Shown here: piece after piece, positions 32,702 to 43,686 of the stretch | Layout of the letters: every line of letters begins with the position of its first letter | How positions within the stretch are numbered: the first letter of the stretch is position 1 | NCBI GenBank assembly: GCA_024195585.1 | Contig: SWBL01000109.1 | Location: forward strand, 1-64,000 | Direction: 5' to 3' | DNA length: 64,000 bases | DNA from: Aureobasidium sp. EXF-3400 | Lineage: Eukaryota; Ascomycota; Dothideomycetes; Dothideales; Saccotheciaceae | Program-made: the position numbers and the translations under genes | The notes under the pieces: model-generated | Database searches by the model: none | Seen by the model: the letters and a program-made list of their open reading frames with translations, nothing else | What the model was told of the DNA's origin: nothing

Positions 32702-34285
32702 TCATCGCTTCTTGGCATTGGGTCTGGGCTTGCACTCATCGGGGCCGATGCCGTGCAGCATGACCTTGTTGGGGTAGTTGGGGGTGTTGGCGGCGTAGCC
32801 CTGGTGCCAATCGTATGAAACGGCGTAGGCGAAAATGGTACCGTCGTGGTTGAAGTCAGTGCAGCTGATGCTTCCGCCAACCTCAGGGTAGCCCTTCAGA
32901 CGGTGCTTGGCGTCCTTGTCCCAGAAGTGGAAAGTGCCGTCACTACCGGCAGTGCTGAAAGTACCATGAACAGGGTGGAAGGAAATCGAGTTGACCGAGT
33001 AGACGTTGGACTGATCGCGGGTGTTGGGTGCGTTTTGACGATGGCACTTGAAAGAGAAGTTGGAGCTGCATAACGTGTTAATGATCAGTCTGGGGCGCGA
33101 GAAAAGGAGTAAACTCACCTCGAATCCTTGTCCTCGACGTACTGGATGGCACATCTACCTTCAATAGAGCCGATGGCGAAACCAGTAGCATCGGCGAAGC
33201 AGCTGACAGTTCTAGTCTGCCATTTGAGAGGACTCTGAATCTGCTTGTAGGCAGCGCCAGGCGAGTTGAGGTTGAAAATCTCGACCCAGCGATCCGCAGT
33301 AGCGACAACGAGAAGCTGATCGCGCGTGTCCATGGCGTAGACGCGTTCCTTGGTCTGCACTGAAGCAACAGGGTTTTGTTGGCGGCAATCCCAGTACTTG
33401 ATTGTCTTGTCCCAAGAACCCGTGACGATCATGTTCGTGCCGTTGACTGTAATGCTCTCAACGCACTTGATAGGTTGATCGTGGGCGGCAACAGTCTGGG
33501 GAGTGGTAGCGCCGTTTCCAAGATCGAGCATCATGCACTGGTTGTTGGCGCCTGCGCCAAAGACTTGTCTTCCATCCTGCGCTTAAGTCAGTTACTGCTT
33601 GATTGCGCCGAGATCAGATGTAGCGTACCTTGGACCAGCAAGTGCTCAGAGCGGGGGCTTTGAGGTCGAACGAAGCCTTTCCCTCGTTGGCGCCATTGCC
33701 CTGAACCTCATAAATGTAGACCTTGTTGTCCCATGATGCGACTGAGAGATGGCCGGAGACGGGTGAGAAGGCCAAGTCTTGAATGCTGTCTTCGGGGCCT
33801 TTGTTCAGGACGACGTCGTTGGCGATGCTGCCTTGGGTGGCAGTGGCCGAAGTGGAAGCAGCTGTTGTGGCACTGCCGAAGATGCCAGCCATTGTGATGT
33901 CGGAGAAATAAACGTCGTTTGAATCGTAGAGTGGGAATGAGACTGCCGTGAAGGCCTGTTCGAAGCGTAATTTCTCGAGCTCTTTTTCGATCTCTTTACT
34001 CGGGAACTGGTCGAGACGTCTTTGAGGATAGACGGTGGTAAGGCGAGTGATGGCGGGATGAAGGATGCGTGCGCAAGGCGGTGGAGGTGGGTCTATTGGC
34101 TCGTCTATTAGACCAGTTTCAATGAAACGAGATACGCGTCCTATGCGAGGGCGATTGGGAGTGGGTGCGGGTAGAGGAGAAGGAGGGGTAGGGGAGTCCT
34201 CTTCGCTGTCGGCGTCGTAGGCGTAGTCGTTGATGGGATCCATGTTTCGCGCCAGGATGCGCGACTGACGGAGAGCAAGACGCAT
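32702..34285 (-). CDS. RAE1: RAE1/GLE2 WD-repeat mRNA export factor with upstream in-frame extension
   Basis: Exons (minus) 34285-33629, 33576-33119 and 33065-32702; 492 aa from the first ATG. The core begins at Met131 (33895) with [13 protein letters not shown] and runs 362 aa, the normal length and start of Rae1/Gle2, a nuclear-pore-associated propeller that binds Nup98-type GLEBS motifs in mRNA export. WD blocks include [56 protein letters not shown] and [15 protein letters not shown]. Introns are 52 and 53 nt. The 130 residues before Met131 are in frame, open and coding-like ([26 protein letters not shown]), but are not part of known Rae1. Translation may start at either ATG, or the 5' part may encode something separate. 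Confidence 0.92.
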
Positions 34286-35475
34286 GCCGTGTAGGCGCTG
34301 AGCACAGAGCGCAGGAATTCATAACGTACCGTATTATATGACGACTCAGCAAATAACCAATTGAGCGAGCTGACCAAAACCAAGGCCGTCGTGAATGAGG
34401 ATGCGACAGCAGGACTATTCTACGTAGCTACTCAAAGTTGTAAAGCTCACGACGCCGAACGAGCGCTGCCAGACGCTAGTTACACCGCCCGGCACTGCCA
34501 GATGCCGACATTCCGCCGTGTCACTGCGCTGCAGCTTACAAAAAGCCTCTGCGCAAAACTTTCTTCCCTTCTTCTCCCTCAACTCCTCGCTCAAACAATC
34601 GCAATCAAAGCTTCCACACCGAAAGGGCGTTCGCTCTCTTTCTGCCTTCACACACAGCTTTGGGAGAAAGTCCCCGGACACGCCATGGGTTTTCTCGTGG
34701 TATGCGGAAACGCGCCGCCATAGATGCAAGCACACCTGCGGCTTACTCGCCTGTCCCTTCCTTCTCACTCCTCGAGGATCGCCCCCATCGCCGTCTGCAC
34801 TCCGCATGTGCGCTGTTGGTTCTCTGTTGCTGGTCCTTCGCTCGGTCGCCTCGCCTGCAAAGGGGATGAGGATATGAGTCCGTGGCCGGGCAATGGAGGA
34901 CTGGCTTTGGGGTCCTTCTGGCGTCGCGAGGAGGAGGCAGTGGGTTCGTCTTGGTAATCTCGCGGTCTTTGGGGTTGTGGGAGTTACAGGTTGGGCATCC
35001 GGCATCTTCTTCGTCGAGGTCGAAAGATATGTGATTGCCTCTCTTCGAAAGAAAGAGGTAACTCGATGGGGCTTATTCTTGATGCGAGGGGTTCACCAAC
35101 CATTTTCCGGATCTGTCTGGGTGGCTTTGTCGCTGTTCACTGCGCTTTGCCCACGCCTCTGCTCGGTCAAACGTGCCAGATTCCTTTACACAAAACAAAC
35201 ACACAAATCGTTCTACATGATGATGAAAAGGTAATAGAGTCAAGCACTGAGATTTCCACTTCGGTACCCTTCATTGGGGCTGAGGCTGGTCCATTGATGC
35301 TACATTATCCTACGACGGTATCTGACAGAACGATTTGATGTACATTCTTTATACATAGCAAGATGATAAGAAAAAAATTGAAAATACTGTTCTTGCACAA
35401 TTGACTCTGCACCCTTCGCCTTTTGTGTATTCTATGTGCTGTGATCTTGAAATTGCTTTTGACTAGGACACTACT
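34286..35475. other. Intergenic with one possible small gene
   Basis: About 1.2 kb between the RAE1 start and the KEX1 stop, both on the minus strand. A plus-strand frame at 34893 may be a small membrane protein and is listed separately. Other long frames (for example minus 34415-35005) are Arg/Cys-rich and unconvincing. Confidence 0.45.
34893..35234 (+). CDS. Possible small single-span membrane protein
   Basis: ATG at 34893 opens a 113-codon frame. The first 57 codons look coding: MEDWLWGPSGVARRRQW, a hydrophobic helix LGNLAVFGVVGVTGWASGIF, then FVEVERYVIASLRKKE. After this the composition becomes noise-like. A good donor GAG|GTAACT follows the KKE codons (about 35059), so the true gene may splice there. 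Basic-then-hydrophobic small proteins of this kind often sit in mitochondrial membranes, but no family is recognised. Confidence 0.3.
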   Translation: MEDWLWGPSGVARRRQWVRLGNLAVFGVVGVTGWASGIFFVEVERYVIASLRKKEVTRWGLFLMRGVHQPFSGSVWVALSLFTALCPRLCSVKRARFLYTKQTHKSFYMMMKR

Positions 35476-37441
35476 CTATCTACCGTGTTGGTCATGCGAG
35501 GATGGCTTACCATCATCGTCGTCGTCGCTATCGTCACCAACATGGAATGGTTCTCTCTCAGGGTTGTGCGGACTGGTCAGCTCATCCAACTCTGCCTCAT
35601 CAAAATCAGCTGCCTCCAAATCTCGCCTTGCCTGTTTCCTTCGCTCAGAGTTGAGACCCATGCCATCCATGTCTGGGTTGAGCGAGAGTCCACGATAACC
35701 AGCTGCACTTCTTCTCTGGCGCCAGATGAAGTATCCCCAAGCTGCTACAGCAATGACAACTACAACAAGCGCAACCTCGCCAGACTTGTAGTATGCCTTC
35801 CACGTTGCTTGTTGCAAGGCCTCCTTCTCAGCTTCCTCAGCTGCAGTGCTGTTGGGGTGTCCACCAACACTGGTAAGCGGCCCCTTCTCACCGTCAATTC
35901 GACTGTCGGTGGGTGTGCCTCCAACGCTATCGATGTCCACCTTCATAAAGCGGTCCAACATGTCTCTGCTGCGGCGAGGATAGTCGAATGGAACCATGTG
36001 TGAAGCGTTGTAGAATACAACGTAGGTAAGATTGCGAGCCTCTTGCCAGATACCAGCAGGTTCGTCTTCGAAAGTCCAGTCACGACGAGGCGCCCAAACT
36101 CCAGGTGATGTTTCGAAACCCTTGCCACCATTCCACTCCATTCTGTTGATGAGTTCCTCAGTACCGATGTGATTACAGATCAAATCTTTGTCGCCAGAGA
36201 AGAGCAGTACAGGGACCTGTTCGAGCAGAGCAGGAAGAATCTCGTAAGAAGGTTTTGACTTGCGAGCCCTGAAAGCCTGACCGACCTGTCCATTACACTC
36301 GGTCCAGCCACTGGTCTTTCCAGAATTGATGTGCAAAGCATCGGTGACGTCCTTGCGACGGAGATAGGGCTTGACTGAAGTAAGATCCGGAGGCCAGTTC
36401 ATGCCACAGCTGGGATAAACATCGTCCAAGCGTACATCGTACATGTTGACACACTTGCCCTTCTCTTCATTGCTGGCTTGCAGAATCGCTTGCAGAATGT
36501 TCTCGCAGGACGGCACATCAACGTGGTCCTTTCCACCTTTGTCGAGGTCTTCAATACATTGTGACTGTTGTTTTTCTATCCTCTGGGAACTTTCGGTACC
36601 ATCTTTGATCAGACCGGCTTTCTTTGCGTAGGGAAGATAGGAGAGTGATTGGTCGACTGTCGAGATCCAGCCGTTGCCAATAAGCAAACCAGCGAGGTTC
36701 CACTTCTTGCTCTTGTTCTCGGCGTTGCGTTTAAGGATGGCTTCGGCCAGATAAGGAATGTACTGTCCAGCATAGGATTCGCCGGCGATGTATAGCTAGG
36801 AGGCGTTAGTGGTGGCCAATAGTGAGGGAAACATGTACTCACATCGTCCTTGCTGTATTCGGGGAATATGGTGTAGAACTTTTCCAGGAATTGAATCATC
36901 TGGTTGGAAGCATCGTCCAGCTCGTGCAGGTAACTATCCGTATCGACGTAACTGAATCCAGTTCCGACAGGCTGATCAACGAAGAGCAAGTTTGCGAACT
37001 CGGCCCAGGAGCCGTTGTTGTATGCCAAAGTGCCATCCGACTTGACTCTGTAAGGGCCAATCTCCATCATAGCACCATCCATGGAACTACAACCAGGGCC
37101 TCCGTTGAGCCATAATACTGTGCGCTGCTTGTTCGCGATGTGTCGGTTCTGGTAGTGCCAGAAGAAGAGGTTACCGTGGTGTTCGGGTGTGATTTCGACA
37201 TGACTGTGGTACAAGGTTAGCATTGAGCTTCAGTGGTCTTAGAGCAGTTCGCATACCCAGCATGCATCTTGAGTAGGGGCTCAGGAGCTCCAGGCAGTGA
37301 CGAGACAAAATAGTCAGCTGCCGTCTTGTCGGCGACAACGCCGGTCATCCATGAGGAACAGTATAGGAGACCACACGCCAGAGATCCGGTCCATGTGGAT
37401 TGACTGCTCCGATGAGGAGGGTTTGGGAAGAAATGCATCAT
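35476..37441 (-). CDS. KEX1: Kex1-type serine carboxypeptidase
   Basis: Exons (minus) 37441-37257, 37203-36843 and 36795-35476; 621 aa, usual for fungal Kex1. Signal peptide in the first 37 residues, then [14 protein letters not shown]10 motifs: [14 protein letters not shown], the nucleophile in GESYAGQY (Ser189), Asp386 in GDKDLICN and His448 in [10 protein letters not shown] single transmembrane helix lies at about 521-539, followed by a cytosolic tail with an acidic run (DDSDDDDDG). Kex1 trims C-terminal Lys/Arg from peptides cut by Kex2 in the late Golgi. Intron 1 (53 nt) joins MHAG to HVEITPEH; intron 2 (47 nt) joins EYSKDD to LYIAGESY. Confidence 0.94.
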
Positions 37442-38042
37442 GCGCTTCTGCTACCTCATGCCAATTGAAAGATAATTGTTGTCGATGGATAAGGATGCCA
37501 AGGGTGAAGCTTGCTCCGTGAGAAGTGTCCTCTACAACGAAGAATAGTCGTCCGCACCTCTTTGCTGTCACAAGAAGCTTTCTTTGTATGCCTCTCCAAG
37601 ACAGTGAGAAGCTACAACAAGAAGGTTTGAAATGATCGAGTCGTAAAAGGAGTCCACCCGTCCTTGTCACTGCCCCCGTTGACAAAGCGAACACGCGGCT
37701 TCCCCAGACTTTCTCAACTGCATGCGCTTGCCAAAAAGTCGCGACCCGACCCTGATCTGCAAACAATCCCGCAACGCGATGAGCACAAAGACATTCAACT
37801 TTCGATTTTGGTCATCAATAGCTTTGCATTGATGGTTTTCTGTATCTTTTCAGGCTATGACTAGGCTTGTTCCTCCTTTCTGTCTCAAATTTGCATCTGT
37901 TGTACATTACGTCAAGCCCTGTCCTGTTTGGGTTCCTTCTCTTGCTCTTGTCTTCTCCAAAACCCCTCGTTGCCTCATCTGACCACGAACGACGAGATCA
38001 TCAACAGTCATTGGTACGCAAGCTTCTCCCAACCAAATGAGT
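37442..38042. other. Intergenic
   Basis: About 600 bases between the KEX1 start and the BTB gene stop, both on the minus strand. A 150-codon minus frame (37314-37766) overlaps the KEX1 first exon in another frame and is not supported. Nothing else is seen. Confidence 0.55.
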
Positions 38043-39375
38043 CTAGTCTCTGTTCTGGATAGCAACCACTCCACCAACGTTAGGAGTGGTATCGGACTGA
38101 TAGAATCTCTCAGCAATTGGTCTTGCGCATAGTTTCTTGAGCGGCAGCCTCTCCTGACGTGTGAGTTTACTGTCGAATGCAGCGATCCAACCTCTGTAGA
38201 TGTAACGCAGTTGCGATGAGCTCTGATGACTGTATTTGAGGCTGAGTCCCATCTCCACACAGATGAGACCCCACTTGCGTCGCTGTTCGACCTGGAGGTA
38301 TCCACCCTTGTTGGACACCCGGTTCTTGAGCGCGATGAGATCCACAGGCTTGTTTCCGATTTGCAGGTATGGCTTTCTGTCCTCTTCAGCTATCTTCAGC
38401 ATCTCGAAGATGAAAGGACCTGGGAGATTATCAAAGTCTTCAGCTGGACGACAAGGCATGCCACATCTGCTTGCGTCTCTTTCGATGGCAACCAGATACT
38501 TCCAGAGACCGCAACTTTCGAAAAGAGACTGATAAGCCTGACAGATGGTTGCAACACTTGCTCGGCCCGGATATCCTTCGGGCCTGATGACTTTATCGAG
38601 GTGTGCAAGAGCTGTGTCGCCAAGAGTATGAATCTGCAGTCGGTCTGCAAAGAAATAGATCTCAAGGTAGGCCAGCTGGCGCTGCTCTTTGGTAGTGCTA
38701 GGGGCAAAGCTTTCTTCAACGAAGTTCAAGGTGTACTCGGAGCGAGGTTGGTAGAGCCACTTGTGGAAGATATTGAACAGATCAAGACGCTCTTCCAAGT
38801 CGATCTTGTTCTCCCTAGCTTCTCTGAAAGAGCCACACAAAGCACGCTCCAAGACCGGAGATCTGGAACAAAGCAAGTGCTTGGAGATCAAGAATGAACG
38901 TCCTTCAACAACAACCTCAGCGAATGGTTCTGTAAGGTCCGGACTATCATAAGTCAGTACATCTCTTTTACTTGTCATCTTCAGAAGTTTGTACGTACAT
39001 TATCGGAATCCAAGATTCCTCGAGGGTAGTTTGCGAGGCGGCGTCACTCTCGGTGTCAGGAACCGGAATTGGAACCATATCCTGCACGGAGATGTCACTT
39101 AAGGTGAGAGTGTCTTCAGACTCAGTGACAGAGGCACCGTTGTTGTCCTTGCTGGTAGTGGTGTCGGGAAGATCTTCAAGTTCGTTGACAAGAGCGTCAC
39201 CTTCGTCTTCACTAGTGGTCTGGTCGTGAATATCTTCAGGTGGGTTGAGTGGGGTCTGGGCCAGAACTTCTGTACGGTTATCGAGATTCTCGCCGGTGAG
39301 GATGGCGGGCAGTCTGTTACGCATCGCCGAGATCTGGGCGATGATAGAGTCGAGCATGGATGGTTCGTCCGCCAT
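38043..39375 (-). CDS. BTB/POZ-domain protein
   Basis: Exons (minus) 39375-38999 and 38943-38043; 425 aa. The N-terminal 125 residues are acidic and rich in Thr/Ser/Asp, probably disordered. The 55-nt intron (donor GTACGT, CTGAC branch, acceptor GATAG) joins ESWIPI to IPDLTEPFAEVVVEG. The BTB fold follows: FAEVVVEGRSFLISKHLLCS, RSPVLERALCGSF, and LFNIFHKWLYQP. In fungi such stand-alone BTB proteins are numerous and of mostly unknown role; some act as Cul3 adaptors. Without splicing, the second exon could start at its own ATG (38978), but the splice sites are good and frame is kept, so one gene is preferred. Confidence 0.78.
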
Positions 39376-40912
39376 TGCGAAGATCTTGGGTGATGAGAAA
39401 TCTAGATCGAAGCTGTGGCTGAGAACTTGTTTGTGGTTGATGACGAAAGGCGTAAGCGAGGCGAGTGAGAGATCTGTTGACGCAGATAGAGGAAGAGTCC
39501 TGGTTGACTAAGAGCACAGGCCTTGACTGGACAGGCGCAACGCGCAGAAACAACTTGCAAACCAACCGCAGTGTTGAGGATGATTGGTGATGGAAGAGAG
39601 TGCGCGGAAGGAGAAAGGATGGTTCCTTTCGACAGCGGAAGAAGATAAACGCGGGAAATGAGTGAGACCGAACTGAGAGTTCGGAAAAAGTGAAATGTGA
39701 AAAAACAGGCTCCGCCTCACAACAACAAATGCGCTCTTCTGAGACTCTCGGTTCAGACGTTTGCAGTGCTCTCGGAAACAGAAGACCTCTACGTGTTGTA
39801 TGGAGAACTGGGGGTTGGGTGGTTATGCAAGTTTAGGAAGGGTGACGAAGGTGAATACTGTTCAGAAGAGCGGGAGTAATGGCTGGTAAAAACTGGCTGT
39901 TGACCAACTCCGACGAGGTCACCTTCACTACAGTTCCCTATGCATCTGATTTGACAATGTGTGAATGGTGCTGTGATGATGTTTCAATGAGAGTGAAAAA
40001 GGCTGGGTAGAAATATCATCATTTCTAACTTTGCCTACACAGCACCTACTGAGATCTTCCTTCCGGGACCATTCAACCTACATACTCGACTTACAATAAC
40101 CCTAGTCCATTCTTGAGAGCCGGGGTTTCGTCTGCAATCCAGTCCGGTGTCATTACCGCATATGCTCATCGTGCAAGCCCCGGACTTGCAGATACAAAAA
40201 CCAGGATTTGGACACAGATAACTGGCAGGTAGGTAACATCGCTCGATTTGCCCATATGGCATGTGTTGGTATAGAAGAAGCGGTGTCTCACGAACGAGGT
40301 TGTCCTTCAAGCTTCGATTCTGGCCCGATGATATGCCGTTTGTGTGCAAGTCCAGCTCACTGAGCGTGCCACCCTGATCCAAGATTGCAAACATCATAGA
40401 AGGCTTGGTCTGGCTTCAAATTCTTTCAGCTATGCAGTATAAAAATGGGCAATGGATAAGAACCGAATCTCATATACAGAAACTAGGTCTGATTTGTCTA
40501 GCACCCAGAGCGTAGCCGTCCACGTACAACGTGCTTTCCTTATTGGGATATGCTAACGCGCCCGTCCACCATCCTTGCCTACTCTAATGTTGAAAGCACT
40601 GCAAAACGAATATAGATCATCGAGCAAGATTAGTCGATTGAGTTGTTAACCATCTACGTTCGATGGAAGATAGAAAACAATCAAGATACCAATGCCATTT
40701 TGCTTCAGATGGCACAAGTTGCAAAAAGAGCAAAACGATTGCTCCGGTCTAGTATTAATGATGTATCAATCGATTGAGGATAGTTATTTATGACCTATGT
40801 ACAGGCTTGTGCAGGCTTGGGATTGTGCAAGCTTCGCTCAAAAATTACAAGACACACCCACAACACCAAAAACGATGTTTGACATGGTATACCGGCAAAA
40901 GATGTGCGTCAC
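39376..40912. other. Intergenic with a Cys-rich ORF
   Basis: About 1.5 kb. A minus-strand Cys-rich frame at 40035-40397 is listed separately. The rest has no supported gene. The stretch next to the tRNA (40700-40912) is A/T-rich. Confidence 0.5.
40035..40397 (-). CDS. Possible cysteine-rich small protein
   Basis: ATG at 40397 (ATGATG) opens 120 codons. The N-terminal 50 residues are polar without a signal peptide. The C-terminal part has eight Cys within about 60 residues, including YLCPNPGFCICKSGACTM and CGNDTGLDC. That spacing resembles small knotted or EGF-like modules. A GTAAGT after the WTRVI codons (near 40090) could be a donor, so the last residues may differ. No promoter, family or transcript evidence. 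If real, a signal-peptide exon might lie upstream. Confidence 0.35.
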   Translation of the reverse strand: MMFAILDQGGTLSELDLHTNGISSGQNRSLKDNLVRETPLLLYQHMPYGQIERCYLPASYLCPNPGFCICKSGACTMSICGNDTGLDCRRNPGSQEWTRVIVSRVCRLNGPGRKISVGAV

Positions 40913-40985
40913 TGCCCCCTGACGGAGTCGAACCGGCGACCTCGGCATTACTAGTGCCGCGCTCTACCAACTGAGCTAAAGGGGC
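40913..40985 (-). tRNA. tRNA-Thr (anticodon AGU)
   Basis: Full cloverleaf on the minus strand. The acceptor stem GCCCCTT pairs with AGGGGGC, using a T-G pair. The D stem is GCTC/GAGC. The anticodon stem is CGGCA/TGCCG around loop CTAGTAA, giving anticodon AGT, read as Thr. The T arm has TTCGACT with one C-T mismatch in the stem. No intron. Discriminator base A. Confidence 0.93.
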
Positions 40986-41351
40986 TTGGTGCAAAAGTTT
41001 TGGAAAACAAAATATATGTAGTAGGATCAAAGGAGATTTTGTCATGGCGCACAGACGCCGAAGCGTTGCGCAGATGCAAGGCGGATATCTCGGTCCGAAG
41101 CGCTGCTGCTGTGGTCAAGAGACCGAAAGAGATTAGGAAGACAAGCACAGGAGCAGGAGATGAGCAAGGTAAGCAGCCAGAACGATGACAGAAGACTTGA
41201 AAGCAGGAAAGAATGGACAGATGCGCTCAGTTCAGGTCTTGTTGAATGGTATTTCCTTCTATAAGGTTTAAAAACAGATGAGGTTGTTACATGCCGAACA
41301 ACGAAATTCCAAAATCTTCCTGACACCCTGACATCTCTCATGCAAACACAT
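40986..41351. other. Intergenic between tRNA-Thr and MetRS stop
   Basis: About 370 bases. It is the upstream side of the tRNA and the 3' flank of the leftward synthetase gene. The 218-codon minus frame 41042-41698 is a shadow of the synthetase tail. No further feature. Confidence 0.6.
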
Positions 41352-43349
41352 CTAGCTAGTCTGCAGAGCAGCCTGCTTAACACCCTCAGTGACCTCCTCA
41401 ACCGCATCACCAGCCTTGGGGTCCTCAGCACCATCCTTCTCGGCAGACTCGACAGACTTGCCAGCCTCCTTTTCCAGCTTGGCCTTGGCTCTCTCGGCCT
41501 CCTTCTTTGCCTTCTTCTTCTCCTTGTCGGCCTTCTTAGCTGCGGCCTTTGCTTCCTTCTCTGCCTTGGCCTTCTTGGCTTCATCACCACCAAACATCTC
41601 GCGCCACTCCTTCTCCTTCTCAGGCTTGATTTGCTGGAACAAGTGGGCGGAAGTGCCGAGCTTGTGGCCAGGGGCAATGCTGTCGCCTTGCCAGTCATCG
41701 GGAATGATCAGGAGAGATGTGTTGAGCTGTTCGAGGATGGAATTTGTGGTGGTAGGCATGTAGGGAGCAATGATGGAGGCGAGAAGGTGCACGTGGTTCA
41801 AAGCAAGACCAGCAACTGCAGCACAACGCTCGGGTTCTTCCTTTGCGAGTGCGTTGTCCAGCTTGTTGTCTTGAAGGAACTTGTTTCCGAGGTAGGAAAT
41901 GTGCATGCCGGCTTGAAGACCTTGACGAATCTTGACGGCGTCCATAGTGGCCAAGTATTCCTTAAGCGCTTCGTTAACTTCCTTCTTGTGGGCGGCAATA
42001 ACACCTTCAGGGTCGCTGTACTTGGTGTAGTCGGGTACGACACCCTCATAGACGGCAGAGTTGACGTATTTGACGATGCGGTTGACAAAGTTGCCAAGGT
42101 TCTTGAGAAGCTCGTTGTTGTTGGAGTTGATGAAACCAGTCCATTCGAACTCAGTATCGCCAGTCTCAGGACGTCTAGACAGGAGGTAGTAACGCCAGAC
42201 ATCCGAGGGAATACCAGTCTCCTTTGCGTTGTTTCCAAAGACACCAATACCTCTGCTCTTGCTGAACTTGCCCTGCTCGTAGTTGAGGTACTCGGTGGTG
42301 GAAAGGTGATTCAACATGGTCCACTTGTCGCCAGTACCGAGTTGCGATGAAGGGAAAACGACGGTGTGGAAGGGAACGTTGTCCTTGCCCATGAACTGGT
42401 ACAGACTGACGTTCTCGGGGTTGTGCCACCACTTCTGCCACTGATCTGTGTAGTTTGCAGTAATCGAAACGTAACCAATGCAGGCGTCGAACCAGACGTA
42501 CAGCACCTTCTCGTCGTAGCCATCTAGAGGAACCTTGGTGCCCCACTTCAGGTCACGAGTGATACCTCTGGGCTTGAGACCCTCCTGCAACCAAGAGTTT
42601 GTGATGTGAATACCGTTTGACGACCATGCACCCTCCTTGCTTGACTTTGCCGACCATTCTTCAACCTTGGCCTGCAGCTTGTCCAACAGCAGGTAGATGT
42701 GTTTCGTCTTTCTTGCGACAGGAGTTGCGCCGTCGAGCTTGCAGCGGGGCTTCTTCAACTCGAAAGGATCGAGCAAATGTCCACACTTATCGCACTGGTC
42801 TCCTCTTGCATCCTCGTAGGCGCACAACGGGCACTCTCCCTCGACGAAGCGGTCGGCCAAGAAGGAGTTGTGTGTTTCGCAGTAAGGCTGGGTTGTTTCC
42901 TGCTCTTCCAAGAAACCGTTCTTGTAAAGTTTTGTAAAGATGTCCTGAGCGATGTCGGTCTGTTGGGTGGTGGGAGTGCGGCCGAAAATGTCGAAGCCAA
43001 TGTTGAACCATTCGTAGACTTCTGCGTGCAGCTTGTGGTACTTGTTGCAGAGCTCTTCCGGTGTGCACTTCTCCTCGATGGCCTTGGTCTCGGTGGCAGT
43101 TCCGTACTCGTCGGTTCCGCAGACGAAAAGAGTGGGCAGGCCGCGTGCCTTGCAGTATCTGCGACCAGAACGTCAGCCATGTTTGCGCAAACGTCGCTAG
43201 ACCGAGACTGACCTGGAGAAAACATCGGCAGACAAGACACTACCAATGATGTTACCCAAGTGAGGGACGTTGTTCACGTATGGGAGGGCAGAGGTAATGA
43301 GGATATTCCTCTTGCCCTCCTCGGGAAGAATCTCTTTGCGCTCGCTCAT
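41352..43349 (-). CDS. MES1: Methionyl-tRNA synthetase, cytosolic
   Basis: Exons (minus) 43349-43213 and 43158-41352; 647 aa. Class I signatures: HLGN (HIGH, residues 30-33) and KFSKS (KMSKS, about 343-347). Between them are the MetRS zinc-knuckle cysteines (CETH, CPLC, CDKC) and [14 protein letters not shown]. The anticodon-binding helical domain follows. The last 70 residues are Lys/Ala/Glu-rich ([20 protein letters not shown]), a basic tail probably aiding tRNA binding. No targeting peptide, so cytosolic. The 54-nt intron joins LSADVFS to RYCKARGLP. Yeast Mes1 instead has an N-terminal Arc1-binding extension, absent here. It shares a 337-bp divergent promoter with LTO1. Confidence 0.96.
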
Positions 43350-43686
43350 AATAAGGTGTCGAGATATGCGTCCAAGATGCGATTCGATTGGTGGGTAGCT
43401 GCGTAGAACAGGCGCTCGCTGCTGTTCAATAGTTCAAGAGGGATATAGGTAGACGTGACAATGGCGTGTGCTGCTCGTCGGTCTGGGTTCAGCTTTGGAG
43501 GGGTCCAAACTGCTGCTGCTGAAAGTGACTCAACTGCTCGGCTCATCCCACCTCCGCCATCGCCATTCAGCCCTACCTCCATACCGAATCTTTTGGACGA
43601 AACATCGAGCTGCATCCAAATTTGCATCACAAAAATTCATTTTACGAGACACTCCAATCATCTCTAGCACAAAGGCACCACCAAAC
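43350..43686. promoter_or_regulatory. Bidirectional promoter, MetRS / LTO1
   Basis: The 337 bases separate two head-to-head start codons (43349 leftward, 43687 rightward) of genes needed for translation. It must hold both promoters. No specific motif stands out. Confidence 0.5.

Noticed and set aside
34415..35005. 196-codon minus-strand frame
   Set aside because: Arg/Cys/Pro-rich without structure, antisense to a better small frame, and opens in promoter-like DNA.
38226..38897. 223-codon plus-strand frame
   Set aside because: Antisense shadow of the BTB gene, which has a recognised fold and splice sites.
38043..38978. BTB exon as a separate 311-aa gene
   Set aside because: A frame-keeping intron with good donor, branch and acceptor joins it to the upstream acidic exon; one gene is simpler.
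41340..42350. 336-codon plus-strand frame over the synthetase gene
   Set aside because: Antisense shadow of the MetRS coding frame; the Leu/Ser-rich product mirrors its Lys/Glu codons.
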